DNA of 64,000 nucleotides, taken from contig NZ_BNEM01000001.1 in the NCBI RefSeq assembly GCF_018327705.1, positions 2,294,001 to 2,358,000 on the forward strand. The letters are read 5' to 3'. This document shows, piece after piece, positions 44,324 through 52,542 of this stretch. The notes beneath the pieces were generated by a model that did not search any database, had not been told where the DNA came from, and saw only the letters and a program-made list of their open reading frames with translations. Source of the DNA: Catellatospora sp. TT07R-123 (GTDB lineage: Bacteria; Actinomycetota; Actinomycetes; Mycobacteriales; Micromonosporaceae). Every line of letters begins with the position of its first letter. Positions within the stretch are counted from its first letter, which is position 1. The translations under genes and the position numbers were made by a program.

Positions 44324-45130
44324 TCACCCGTGTTCGGCGCAGGCGGCCAGGGCGGCCGCGACCAGCGGATCATCGCGGTCGTACGCCTCCAGCAGCGGCA
44401 CCAGCGACGGATCGCCCAGGGCCGCCGCGCTGGAGAAGGTCAGCGCGCTGGCGCCCTCGTCGGCCAGCGCCGCCGCCACCAGCGCCGCCGCCCTCGGGTC
44501 GCGGCGCCGGGCCAGCCCGTGCACGCCCTCCTCGAACGCCGGGGGGTACGGGTCGCCGGTGCGGGCCCACAGCGCGGCCCGGATCGCCTCGGTGTCGGCG
44601 TCGAGCCGGGTGCCCAGGCCGTGGGTGGCCCAGTCGCGCACGTGCGGCTCGGTGTCGGCGCTCAGCCGGATCAGCGCGGCCACCCCGGCTGCCCGGTCCG
44701 GCCCGGCCAGCACCTCGGGCAGCGCCGCGGCGACCTGGTGGCGCACGTCGCCGTCGGGGTGGGCGGCCAGGTCGAGCAGCACCGGCAGCGCGTGCGGGCG
44801 GCCGCTGCCGCCCAGCGCCTCGACCATGGCGCAGAGCACCTCGGGTTCCTTCTCCAGCCCGGCCACGTCGGCCAGCAGCGCGGCCACCTCCTCGCGGCCG
44901 CTGTCGCCGCCGACCTCGTCGACCACGCGCAGCAGGCGGCAGGCGGCCGCCCGGACGACGGCGTCGTCGTCGCGCAGCCTGGTGCGGGCCAGGTCGACGG
45001 CGGCGCCCGCACCGCCCGCGGCCAGCCGCAGGAGCGGATCGCGGAAGGCGTCGTCGTCATAGGGCTCCGCGCGGTACGCGTGCACCGACGCGGAGAACAG
45101 CCGGACCGTTTCGTCAGCCAGCTCGCTCAT
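44324..45130 (-). CDS. HEAT-repeat protein
   Basis: A 268-residue all-helical protein of HEAT/PBS-lyase repeats. Units of about 30 residues carry the pattern DPLLRLAA...DLARTRLRDDDAVVRAAACRLLRVV, HALPVLLDLAAHPDGDVRHQVAAALPEVL, AALIRLSADTEPHVRDWATHGLG, and DPRAAALVAAALADEGASALTFSSAAALGDPSLVPLL. No enzyme motif is seen; such proteins bind other proteins. ATG at 45130. Confidence 0.88.
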   Translation of the reverse strand: MSELADETVRLFSASVHAYRAEPYDDDAFRDPLLRLAAGGAGAAVDLARTRLRDDDAVVRAAACRLLRVVDEVGGDSGREEVAALLADVAGLEKEPEVLCAMVEALGGSGRPHALPVLLDLAAHPDGDVRHQVAAALPEVLAGPDRAAGVAALIRLSADTEPHVRDWATHGLGTRLDADTEAIRAALWARTGDPYPPAFEEGVHGLARRRDPRAAALVAAALADEGASALTFSSAAALGDPSLVPLLEAYDRDDPLVAAALAACAEHG

Positions 45131-45384
45131 GACTGCATCCTGACAGGACGACCCGCCTCCCGCCCAGCCACTGACCGGCTGATCGCACACGCTGTGCGTG
45201 CCAATTCGAGTCGATCTCACGTACCCCGGCCAGCGACGTGATCTCCGCGAAACATGCGCGGAACTGACCGATGTCTATCCGACAGAAGCCTTTGCATCAA
45301 TTCACCTCAATGCTTTGCTGGCGCGCGACTCCGTCCCCGCACGGAACCCCCCTCACGGAACCCCCTAACGGAAAGGTGTCGGAC
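45131..45384. promoter_or_regulatory. 254-bp divergent intergenic region
   Basis: Separates the HEAT-repeat gene (minus) from the secreted triplicate-repeat gene (plus). It has no plausible gene. ACGGAA occurs three times at 13-14 nt spacing (45341, 45355, 45368), the first two followed by a run of C, and the last forms part of the ribosome-binding site GGAAAGG. GCACACGCTGTGCGTGC near 45187 is a short inverted repeat. Promoters for both genes must lie here. Confidence 0.45.
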
Positions 45385-46449
45385 ATGCCCAGACCGTCCT
45401 CTCGGTCGCGCCGCGTCCTGGCTCCGCTGCTCACCCTGCTCGCCCTGCTCGCCACCGTGCTCACGGCCGCCTCCCCGGCCCAGGCCGCGGTGCCCAACCG
45501 GTTCGGCTTCGTGCTGTGGAACGGCGCCGCCGTCGTGCCCACCGGCACCACGCCCGCGGCGACCACGGTCGTCCCGATCGGCGTCGGCCGCTACCAGGTC
45601 AAGTTCCCCGGCCAGGCCGCGATCGGCGGCGTGGTCCACGTGACCGCGATCAACACCGCGCCGCACTCCTGCCAGGTCGAGGCGTTCGGCGTGTCCGGTG
45701 CGGACGAGATCGTCAACGTCCGCTGCTTCAAGGTCGGCGGCGTGCTGGACAACAGCGGCTTCAGCGCGATCTTCTCGCAGAGCTCGGGCGTCAGCGGCTT
45801 CGGCCCGTTCGGCTACGTCGACACCCAGGCCAGCGGCGCGATCGTCGGCCAGTACAACGCGTCCGGCGCCGCCAACACGGTGACCCCGCTCGCGGTCGGG
45901 CAGTGGCTGGTCCGGTTCCCCGGCATCGGCAGCGCCGGGCCGGTCGACGGCAGCGTGCAGGCCACCCCGGTCGGCACCGTCAACGCCCGCTGCAAGGTCG
46001 CCAACTGGAACTCGCTCGCCGCCGAGCAGCGGGTGTGGGTCTACTGCTTCACCCCGGCAGGCGCCCCGATGAACACCCGGTTCACCCTGACCTACCAGCA
46101 GAAGGTCTCGCTGTACGGCCCGTCGTGGCCGCCGAAGTACTTCGGCTACCTGTGGTTCAAGCCGCCGGTGGGCCCGGCGACGACCAACTTCAACTCGGTG
46201 GGCGGCTTCGGCGTCAACACCGTCGCCGGTTCGGGCGCGGGCCTGTTCCTGGTCACGTTCCCCAACATCGCGTTCACCCCGGACACCGTGCAGGTCACCG
46301 CGTTCGGCACCACGCCGGACTTCTGCGGCCTGAACACGACCTGGGCGCACATCGGCACCAGCACCGTGGTCCGCGACGTCAACTGCTTCACGGTCAACGG
46401 CACCCCGGTCACCTCCGGCTTCACCGTCAGCGCCAACTCACTGCTGTAA
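45385..46449 (+). CDS. secreted protein of three tandem beta repeats
   Basis: A 354-residue exported protein. The signal peptide (1-35) ends SPAQAA. The mature protein is three units of about 100 residues. Each opens with an aromatic strand (FGFVLWN, FGYVDTQ, FGYLWFK), has G(R/Q/L)(Y/W/F)(Q/L)V(K/R/T)FPG, then a V-rich strand with one Cys (CQVEAF, CKVANW, CGLNTTW), and ends V(N/Y)(V)(R)CF followed by G.P....F. Each unit thus carries a Cys pair likely to be disulphide-bonded. Family unknown to me; the fold could be an adhesin or lectin. GGAAAGG precedes the ATG. Confidence 0.82.
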   Translation: MPRPSSRSRRVLAPLLTLLALLATVLTAASPAQAAVPNRFGFVLWNGAAVVPTGTTPAATTVVPIGVGRYQVKFPGQAAIGGVVHVTAINTAPHSCQVEAFGVSGADEIVNVRCFKVGGVLDNSGFSAIFSQSSGVSGFGPFGYVDTQASGAIVGQYNASGAANTVTPLAVGQWLVRFPGIGSAGPVDGSVQATPVGTVNARCKVANWNSLAAEQRVWVYCFTPAGAPMNTRFTLTYQQKVSLYGPSWPPKYFGYLWFKPPVGPATTNFNSVGGFGVNTVAGSGAGLFLVTFPNIAFTPDTVQVTAFGTTPDFCGLNTTWAHIGTSTVVRDVNCFTVNGTPVTSGFTVSANSLL

Positions 46450-46459
46450 CACCCTCTGG

Positions 46460-46522
46460 CCAAGTTGCCGGGCAATCGGGCGTCACGGGGCCCGAGATTC
46501 GCCCGACTGCCCGGCAACTTGG
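46460..46522. repeat. dispersed hairpin element, family B, copy 2
   Basis: Left arm CAAGTTGCCGGGCAATCGGG continuing CG (46461-46482) pairs with 46500-46521 with one mismatch in 22, and one flanking C-G pair extends it; the centre is 17 nt. The arm is identical to 22 nt of copy 1 at 36803, while the centre differs. It sits between two convergent genes. Confidence 0.88.
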
Positions 46523-46536
46523 GCATGTACTGCGGC

Positions 46537-47031
46537 CTAGGCGGCGGTGATGCGGCGCAGGGCGCGGGCGAGCAGGCGGGCGTACAGGTGCTGGAACCCC
46601 ACCACGCCGTACGACCCGAGCCGGGTGTACCACAGCGCCGGCCGGCTGAACGCGGTCACCGAGAACCACGTCCGCCCGTCGACCAGCTCCACCAGGAACG
46701 ACTCCTCGCCGCACTCGGGGTGGCCCGCCAGGGTGCCGTACGCGAATCCGGCCCGCTCGGCGGTGTCCTCGACCCACACCACCTCGCACGGCGCCTGCAC
46801 CCGCAGGTTCGCGAAGCCCAGTCCCGACGTGACGCGAAGCCCCGGCACGGCCCGGGGTCCGGCCGCGTCCATCCGCACCCCGATCGCGCGCTGGGCCGCG
46901 AAGGTCAGCACCGCCCGCGCCGCGGGCGCCATCGCCTCGGGGCCACCGAGGACGGTCCGGTAGCGCAGATGGTGGTACCCGCGCGGCAGGACCTCGTCGC
47001 GGGTGGCGCCGACCTCGGCATACGTGAACAC
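46537..47031 (-). CDS. DUF1990 family protein
   Basis: A 164-residue protein of the DUF1990 family: FTYAEVGATRDEVLPRGYHHL at the start, AVLTFAAQRAIGVRM, VWVEDTAERAGFAYGTLAGHPECGEESFLVEL in the centre, and FSRPALWYTRLGSYGVVGFQHLYARLLARAL at the end. The family is shared by bacteria and plants; biochemical role unresolved. GTG start at 47031. Confidence 0.9.
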   Translation of the reverse strand: MFTYAEVGATRDEVLPRGYHHLRYRTVLGGPEAMAPAARAVLTFAAQRAIGVRMDAAGPRAVPGLRVTSGLGFANLRVQAPCEVVWVEDTAERAGFAYGTLAGHPECGEESFLVELVDGRTWFSVTAFSRPALWYTRLGSYGVVGFQHLYARLLARALRRITAA

Positions 47032-47105
47032 GGCCGAAGGTTATCGCAGCCCCGCCGGGCGACGGCACCGAGCGTTGCGGCTCCCGGATGCATAGACTGG
47101 CGCTC

Positions 47106-47645
47106 ATGGACCTTGGACCCGTAGCAGGGGCCCGCGCGACCCGCGGCACCCGGCGCCACATTTCCCTGTTCGCCGTCACGGCCGTGGCCGCAGTGCTCGC
47201 CTTCGGCGCGGGCTGCGCCGGGGCCGCCGAGCCCGGCACCGGCAACACCCCCGAGAGCACCACGCAATCGCCGGACGGCCGCGTCGCGGGCGTCACGGTC
47301 ACCGTAGAGAAGACCGGCGGCATCGCGGGCGTGAACGAGCGCGTCAGCGTCGAGCGTGACGGCAGCTGGGTGAAGGTCGGGAACTCAGGCAAGCAGGCCT
47401 CCGGCACCCTCACCGCCGACCAGCTGAGCCAGCTCCAGACGCTGACCGCCGACCCGGAGCTGGCCAAGGAGGCGGCCCGCAGCCCGCAGCCGTCGAACTG
47501 CCGGGACGCGTTCAACTACAAGGTGACCGTGGACCGGGCCGGGCAGCAGACGGTCTCGGCCTACACCGACTGCCCCAGTGACAAAGATCTTCCAGCGGCG
47601 ACCCAGAAGGTCGCGCTGCTGGTCACCCAGGCTGCCGGGAACTGA
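47106..47645 (+). CDS. lipoprotein with emfourin-like domain
   Basis: A 179-residue exported protein. A basic N-terminus precedes the hydrophobic segment ISLFAVTAVAAVLAFGAGC, which ends in a lipobox-like GAGC (Cys near residue 37). The domain that follows, VTVTVEKTGGIAGVNERVSV, GTLTADQLSQLQTLTADPEL, FNYKVTVDRAGQQTVSAYTD and VALLVTQ, has the TRTGGF(A)G start and strand order of emfourin, the small inhibitor of M4 metallopeptidases. The assignment is by resemblance only. An in-frame ATG at 47088 is a possible longer start. Confidence 0.7.
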   Translation: MDLGPVAGARATRGTRRHISLFAVTAVAAVLAFGAGCAGAAEPGTGNTPESTTQSPDGRVAGVTVTVEKTGGIAGVNERVSVERDGSWVKVGNSGKQASGTLTADQLSQLQTLTADPELAKEAARSPQPSNCRDAFNYKVTVDRAGQQTVSAYTDCPSDKDLPAATQKVALLVTQAAGN

Positions 47646-47719
47646 TCTTCATCCATACGCGTCACTGACGGCACGCGGGGTCGGTTTCGCTGTCGGCGCG
47701 GGTGGTTACGCTCCCCGCG

Positions 47720-49357
47720 ATGATGATTTTCTTCCGCTCCCTGCGGCTGCGCCGCGCGGCCCGGTCCTACTTCGGGTGGGACCGGCTGCGCCCGGCGCAG
47801 CTGGACGCCATGCGTGCCCTGCTGCGCGGCCGTGACACGGTCGTCGTGCTGCCCACCGGCGGCGGCAAGTCGGCCGTCTACCAGGTCACCGCCTCCCTCC
47901 TCAAGGGACCGACGGTGGTGATCTCGCCGCTGCTGGCCCTCCAGCACGACCAGATCGGCAACCTCAACGACCGGGGCAACCCGCTGCTGCGGGCGGTGCG
48001 GGTCAGCTCGGCCGAGACCCCGGCCCGGCAGGCCGCGGCGCTGCAGGAGGTGCGCGAGGGGAAGGCCCGGTTCCTGTTCATCACGCCCGAGCAGCTGAGC
48101 TCGCCGGAGCGGCTGGCCGAGGTGCGGGCGCTCAAGCCGAAGCTGGTCGCGGTCGACGAGGCGCACTGCATCTCGTCGTGGGGCTACGACTTCCGCCCCG
48201 ACTACCTGGCGCTGGGGCACATCATCCGGGGCCTGGGCCGCCCGCCGGTGGTGGCGCTGACCGCCACCGCCTCCCCGCCGGTGTGCGAGGACATCATCGA
48301 CCGCCTCGGCATGCGCAAGCCGGTCATGGTGCGCACCGGGCTGGACCGGCCGAACCTGTTCCTGGAGGCCACCCACTGCCCCGACGAGGACTACCGCTGG
48401 CGGCGCCTGCTGCAACTGCTGGAGGCGAGCAAACCGCCCGGCATCGTGTACGTGCCGACCCGCGCCGCCGCCGAGGACCTGGCCGAGCGGCTGACCGCGG
48501 CCGGGCACGAGGCGCACGCGTACCACGGGGGCATGGCGACCGGGGTGCGCACCCGCCGCCACCAGGACTTCCTCGCCGACCAGATCTCGATCATGGTGGC
48601 GACCTCGGCCTTCGGCATGGGCATCGACAAGCCCAACATCCGCTGGGTGGCCCACTACGCGCTGCCGGACTCCCCCGACAGTTACCTCCAGGAGATCGGC
48701 CGGGCCGGGCGCGACGGCGAGCCCGCGCACGCCCTGCTGCTGCACCGCGCCGAGGACGTGGCCCTCCAGCGGTTCTTCACCGGCGGCGCGCCCGACCTGG
48801 CCGAGCTGCGCACCGTCGCCGCGGCACTGCACAGCGGCCCGGTCAAGAACCGCACCACGCTGGGCAAGACCACCGGGATCGGCCCGCGCAAGCTGACCAG
48901 CTACCTGACCATGCTGGAGCAGGTCGGCGCGGCCGCGATCAGCGTCAAGGGCGAGATCAGCGTCCCGCGCTACGCGCCGCTGCCCGACCTCGCCGCCCGG
49001 ACGGCCCTGGCTGATCACGAGCGCCACCAGGCCGGGCAGCGCTCGCGCATCGACCTGATGCGGCGCTTCGCCGAGCAGCGCGGCTGCCGGATGCAGGCGC
49101 TGCTGGCGTACTTCGGCGAGCAGCTGAACGAGCCGTGCGGGCACTGCGACAGCTGCCACGGCGGCACCTCCGAGGTGATCTCGGCCGACGTCCCGTTCCC
49201 GCCGCACAGCAAGGTGCGCCACGCCGACTGGGGCGCGGGCACGGTGCTCGGGTACGAGAAGGACCGGATGACGGTGCTGTTCGACGAGGTCGGGTACAAG
49301 ACGCTGTCGGTGCCGGTGGTGCAGTCGCAGCGCCTGCTCGTGATGGAGCCCGCCTAG
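47720..49357 (+). CDS. recQ: RecQ-family ATP-dependent DNA helicase
   Basis: A 545-residue 3'-5' helicase. Motif 0 RLRPAQLDAMRALL, Walker A LPTGGGKSAVYQ, Ia VISPLLALQHDQI, DEAH box VDEAHCISSWGYDFR, TATASP, the second RecA domain with GIVYVPTRAAAEDLA, AYHGGM, SIMVATSAFGMGIDKPNIRWV, and QEIGRAGRDG with its arginine finger. The zinc-binding RQC segment is RGCRMQALLAYFGEQLNEPCGHCDSC. Instead of an HRDC domain, the last ~60 residues (HSKVRHADWGAGTVLGYEKDRMTVLFDEVGYKTL) resemble the SH3-like DUF3553/CarD-type tail. ATG at 47720, or 47723. Confidence 0.92.
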   Translation: MMIFFRSLRLRRAARSYFGWDRLRPAQLDAMRALLRGRDTVVVLPTGGGKSAVYQVTASLLKGPTVVISPLLALQHDQIGNLNDRGNPLLRAVRVSSAETPARQAAALQEVREGKARFLFITPEQLSSPERLAEVRALKPKLVAVDEAHCISSWGYDFRPDYLALGHIIRGLGRPPVVALTATASPPVCEDIIDRLGMRKPVMVRTGLDRPNLFLEATHCPDEDYRWRRLLQLLEASKPPGIVYVPTRAAAEDLAERLTAAGHEAHAYHGGMATGVRTRRHQDFLADQISIMVATSAFGMGIDKPNIRWVAHYALPDSPDSYLQEIGRAGRDGEPAHALLLHRAEDVALQRFFTGGAPDLAELRTVAAALHSGPVKNRTTLGKTTGIGPRKLTSYLTMLEQVGAAAISVKGEISVPRYAPLPDLAARTALADHERHQAGQRSRIDLMRRFAEQRGCRMQALLAYFGEQLNEPCGHCDSCHGGTSEVISADVPFPPHSKVRHADWGAGTVLGYEKDRMTVLFDEVGYKTLSVPVVQSQRLLVMEPA

Positions 49358-49441
49358 CCCGACCGGACCAGCGCCATGCCCGCGACCAGCTTGGAGTGAA
49401 ACTGTGGCATTCATGTAGGGCTATTGCCTACGGTGCGCCGC

Positions 49442-50470
49442 ATGCGGAAGTCCAAGCGGACCACACTGATCACGACGGCGGCCGCGCTGCTGCTCCTGGC
49501 ATCTCAGGGGGCGGCGTACGCGGCCGCGCCGACCCCCGTGTACGCCCCGTCCAGCTCGATCGCCGACCCGGGAGTGCTGCGGGAGAACGGCGACTTCTAC
49601 GTCTACTCGACCGGCTCGGCCGTCCGGGTGAGCCGGGGCGACGAGGCCGCCGGGCCGTGGACCGACGAGGGCGCGGGGCTGGATCTCACCCCCCGGCCCG
49701 CCTGGATGGCCGACGACGGCATCTGGGCGCCGGACGTCTGGCGCACCAGCGCCGGGCTGGTCATGTACTTCTCGGCCGTGGCGAAGGACTTCGGCGGCCA
49801 GCGGTGCATCGGGGTCGCGGTCAACACCGGCACCGACCCGGGCGCCACGTTCCAGCCCACCGACCACCCCCTGGTCTGCCCCGGCGGGCGCCAGGGCGGC
49901 GACGACCGGGTGCCGGGGCGCCCGATCGCCGACGCCGGGGTGATCGACCCGTCCCCCTTCACCGACAGCGACGGCAAGCGGTTCCTGCTCTACAAGACCC
50001 AGCAGACGCCGTCGACGCTGCGCATGGTGCGGCTGACCGCCGACGGGGTGTCCTGGTTCGGCAGCGACAGCGGCGAGCTGCTCCAGCGCGACGGCATCAT
50101 CGAGAACCCGGTCCTGGTCCAGCGCGGCAGCCAGTTCGTGCTGCTCGCGTCCCGCTACGGCTACGACAACTGCAGCTACGCCACGGTATGGCTACGGTCC
50201 ACCGACCGCTGGCACTTCGGCGGCGCGACCGAGCACAGCCTGCTGACCACCGCCGGCTCCGGCATCTGCGGGCCGGGCGGCGCCGACGTCACCGAGTCGC
50301 TGGACGGCGGCTGGCGCCTGCTCCTGCACGGCTGGGTCTGCGGCACCGGCACCAAGCCGTGCACGACCAGCCAGATCGACGGCGGCGCCGACCACCGCCG
50401 CTCGCTGTACGCCGCCGTCCTCAGCTGGGGCGCCGACGGTGCCACCCCGACCGTCGGCGCGTTCCTGTGA
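49442..50470 (+). CDS. secreted GH43-type glycoside hydrolase
   Basis: A 342-residue exported five-bladed-propeller hydrolase. The signal peptide (about 1-29) ends AYAAA. The three GH43 acidic residues can be placed: Asp in SSIADPGVLRENGDFYVYST, Asp in AGVIDPSPFTDSDGKRFLLYK, and Glu in DGIIENPVLVQRGSQFVLLAS. WMADDGIWAPDVWR is the usual aromatic platform. Likely substrates are arabinan, arabinoxylan or xylan side chains. The ATG at 49442 is preferred over an in-frame TTG at 49424. The next gene is coupled by a GTGA or lies 20 nt on. Confidence 0.88.
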   Translation: MRKSKRTTLITTAAALLLLASQGAAYAAAPTPVYAPSSSIADPGVLRENGDFYVYSTGSAVRVSRGDEAAGPWTDEGAGLDLTPRPAWMADDGIWAPDVWRTSAGLVMYFSAVAKDFGGQRCIGVAVNTGTDPGATFQPTDHPLVCPGGRQGGDDRVPGRPIADAGVIDPSPFTDSDGKRFLLYKTQQTPSTLRMVRLTADGVSWFGSDSGELLQRDGIIENPVLVQRGSQFVLLASRYGYDNCSYATVWLRSTDRWHFGGATEHSLLTTAGSGICGPGGADVTESLDGGWRLLLHGWVCGTGTKPCTTSQIDGGADHRRSLYAAVLSWGADGATPTVGAFL

Positions 50471-50490
50471 CCTACCGAAAGGACTCCCCC

Positions 50491-51363
50491 GTGCGCCTGC
50501 GCAAGAGCAGCCTCGCCCGCGCCGTCGCGGTGGCCGCCGCCGTCGTCCTGGCGGTGGGCCTCGCCCCGGCCGCCCCCGCCGCGGCGGCCAACGTCACCTT
50601 CCGGGCCGGCACGCTGAACATCCTCAACGAGCTGAGCCAGGCCGCGTTCGCGGCCGACCTCCAGCTGATCACCTCGAAGGCCGACCTGGTCGGGCTCAAC
50701 GAGGTCGCCGCGCGCAAGACGTACCTGCAGAACTGGGCCGACGCCAACGGCTGGTGGTTCTTCGCCCCCGACCCGACGGCCGCGTCCAACGAGGCGCTGC
50801 TGGCCCGCAAGAGCATGTTCGACGTGCTCGACAAGGGCAAGGTGTTCGCCTGCGACACCAACCCCGGCGAGGTGCCGCCCGCCCGGTACACCACCTGGGC
50901 CAAGTACCGGCACAAGGCCAGCGGGCGGGTCGTGTTCCACATCAACCTGCACGCCAACGCCAGCATCGAGGAGGGCGGGCACCCGGTCGACATCCCGCGG
51001 ACGCGGTGCGCGGAGAAGCAGTTCCAGGACGTCAAGGACCTGGCCACGCTGAAGAAGGACGAGGGCCAGGTCATCGTCACCGGCGACCTCAACGTCGACT
51101 TCAGCGCCGACCGGGCCGTCGGCTACGCCAAGTTCCCGTGGCAGGTCTTCGAGGCCAACCAGCTGCCCAACCTGCGCTCGGTCTACAACCTCTACGGCGA
51201 GAAGGGCACCGGCACGCACGGCAGCCGGCACATCGACTACGTGTACTTCTGGAAGCGGCTGGAGGAGTACCAGGTGATGTGGATGACCGACTACCGGATC
51301 GTCACCGGCACCAACTCCGACCACAACGGCGTCGTCGCCGACTTCTCCATCAGCGTCGCCTGA
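50491..51363 (+). CDS. secreted endonuclease/exonuclease/phosphatase-family protein
   Basis: A 290-residue exported EEP-fold enzyme. Signal peptide: RLRKSSLARAVAVAAAVVLA ending PAAPAAAA near residue 33. Catalytic motifs are RAGTLNILNE, VGLNEVAARK (metal Glu), FHINLHAN, VIVTGDLNVDF (Asp and Asn) and TNSDHNGVVADF (Asp-His). These fit an extracellular nuclease or phosphodiesterase such as a sphingomyelinase. The GTG at 50491 has GAAAGGA upstream; an earlier GTG at 50467 overlaps the GH43 stop. Followed by a strong terminator. Confidence 0.88.
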   Translation: MRLRKSSLARAVAVAAAVVLAVGLAPAAPAAAANVTFRAGTLNILNELSQAAFAADLQLITSKADLVGLNEVAARKTYLQNWADANGWWFFAPDPTAASNEALLARKSMFDVLDKGKVFACDTNPGEVPPARYTTWAKYRHKASGRVVFHINLHANASIEEGGHPVDIPRTRCAEKQFQDVKDLATLKKDEGQVIVTGDLNVDFSADRAVGYAKFPWQVFEANQLPNLRSVYNLYGEKGTGTHGSRHIDYVYFWKRLEEYQVMWMTDYRIVTGTNSDHNGVVADFSISVA

Positions 51364-51368
51364 CGCGC

Positions 51369-51407
51369 GGCGCGGGCCGGCATCCGCATGGGATGCCGGC
51401 CCGCGCC
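51369..51407. terminator. bidirectional terminator with a 17-bp perfect stem
   Basis: GGCGCGGGCCGGCATCC (51369-51385) pairs perfectly with GGATGCCGGCCCGCGCC (51391-51407) across a 5-nt loop. It stands between the convergent EEP and HAF-repeat genes and ends 9 bp from the latter's stop codon. Confidence 0.85.
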
Positions 51408-51416
51408 CGTCTGCGC

Positions 51417-52397
51417 TCAGTACGTCCAGAGCACCGCGTGGTATTCGCCGGTGGTGGCGTCGAGGTTGGACTGGCCGACGATCTGGCCCTTGTTGTTGTT
51501 GCCCCAGGCCATCGTCTGCCCGCCGTGCAGCCCCGGCAGCAGCTTGGCCGCGCCGCCCTTGGGCCACCACACCGCCCGGTAGCGGTAGCCGTCGGTCCGC
51601 CAGCCGACCACGTCGGCGCAGTCGTTGAGGTCGGTGCTGCTGCCGTACGCGCTGCCCGCGGGCAGGGCCAGGTCGCGCAGCACGCCGCCCTTGCGCAGGA
51701 ACGCGCCCTGCCCGGCGTCGCCGCTGACGTCGCCGAACCGGTTGACGCCGGTCGCGGTGCCGCCGGAGACGGTCTGGATCACGCCGTTCTTCCAGGTGAC
51801 GGTCAGGCCCTCGGTCGTGCCGGCGATGATGCCGTTGGCGGACACCGAGGCGGGGATGATCGGCACGCCCGACCCGGTCGTCAGGGGCGACATCACGCCG
51901 TCGTGCCAGCGGAAGCCGCCGAGCCCGCCGGTGCCGTCGGCGTAGTAGCCGACGACGTTGCCCGCCTCGTCGATCCCGACGGAGACGCTGTCGCCGCCGA
52001 GGGTGCCGAGGTCGCGCATGCCGTACCCGGGCTGCCAGAGGAAGGCGTGGACGCTGCCGTCGGGCAGCGAGCTGGCACCGGCGATCTCGCCCTTGTCGTT
52101 GATCGCCGAAGCCCACGCGCGGGGCCCGCCCAGCGTGCCGAGGTCCTGCATGTGGCCGTTCTTCCACCGGAACGCCCGCTCCGGCGGGTTCTCCTGCACA
52201 CCGATCTGGCTCTCGCCGACGACCACGCCGTGGTCGTTGATGTCGAAGGCCTGGCTGCAGCAGGTGCCGGTCAGCGTGCCGAGGTCGACCACGTGCAGGC
52301 CCGCCGCCGCCGCGGGAGCGCCGGGCAGCAGGGCCGCCACGGAGGCGGCCAGCAGGCCGGCCGGCAGCAGGCGCCTGATGAGGTTCTTCACGAGCAC
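51417..52397 (-). CDS. secreted HAF-repeat protein
   Basis: A 326-residue exported protein. Signal peptide 1-32 (LPAGLLAASVAALLPGAPAAAA). The mature part repeats the HAF pattern (V/M/R)DLGTLGG or DLGTLTG followed by INDHGVVVGES, INDKGEIAGAS, IDEAGNVVGYY and further NxxGxVxG units, about seven or eight in all, predicting a beta-propeller. Function of HAF proteins is not established. A GTG at 52397 is the start; another GTG two codons later is possible. Confidence 0.87.
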   Translation of the reverse strand: MLVKNLIRRLLPAGLLAASVAALLPGAPAAAAGLHVVDLGTLTGTCCSQAFDINDHGVVVGESQIGVQENPPERAFRWKNGHMQDLGTLGGPRAWASAINDKGEIAGASSLPDGSVHAFLWQPGYGMRDLGTLGGDSVSVGIDEAGNVVGYYADGTGGLGGFRWHDGVMSPLTTGSGVPIIPASVSANGIIAGTTEGLTVTWKNGVIQTVSGGTATGVNRFGDVSGDAGQGAFLRKGGVLRDLALPAGSAYGSSTDLNDCADVVGWRTDGYRYRAVWWPKGGAAKLLPGLHGGQTMAWGNNNKGQIVGQSNLDATTGEYHAVLWTY

Positions 52398-52542
52398 TCG
52401 CTTCCTGTAGGGAGTGAGATGTCGCCGAACACGCCCGAGCAGGCGTGCGGCCCCAGTCTGCTCCGAAATGGACTGCGTGTCGGTCAGCTACCCGACCCGG
52501 CGCGTCCCGCACGCCGGGTCGGGGCAGCTCAGCGCGGCGGGG

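Noticed and set aside
46537-47087. Promoter-proximal small ORF starting at 47088
   Set aside because: It is only an alternative upstream start of the emfourin-like lipoprotein, not a separate gene.
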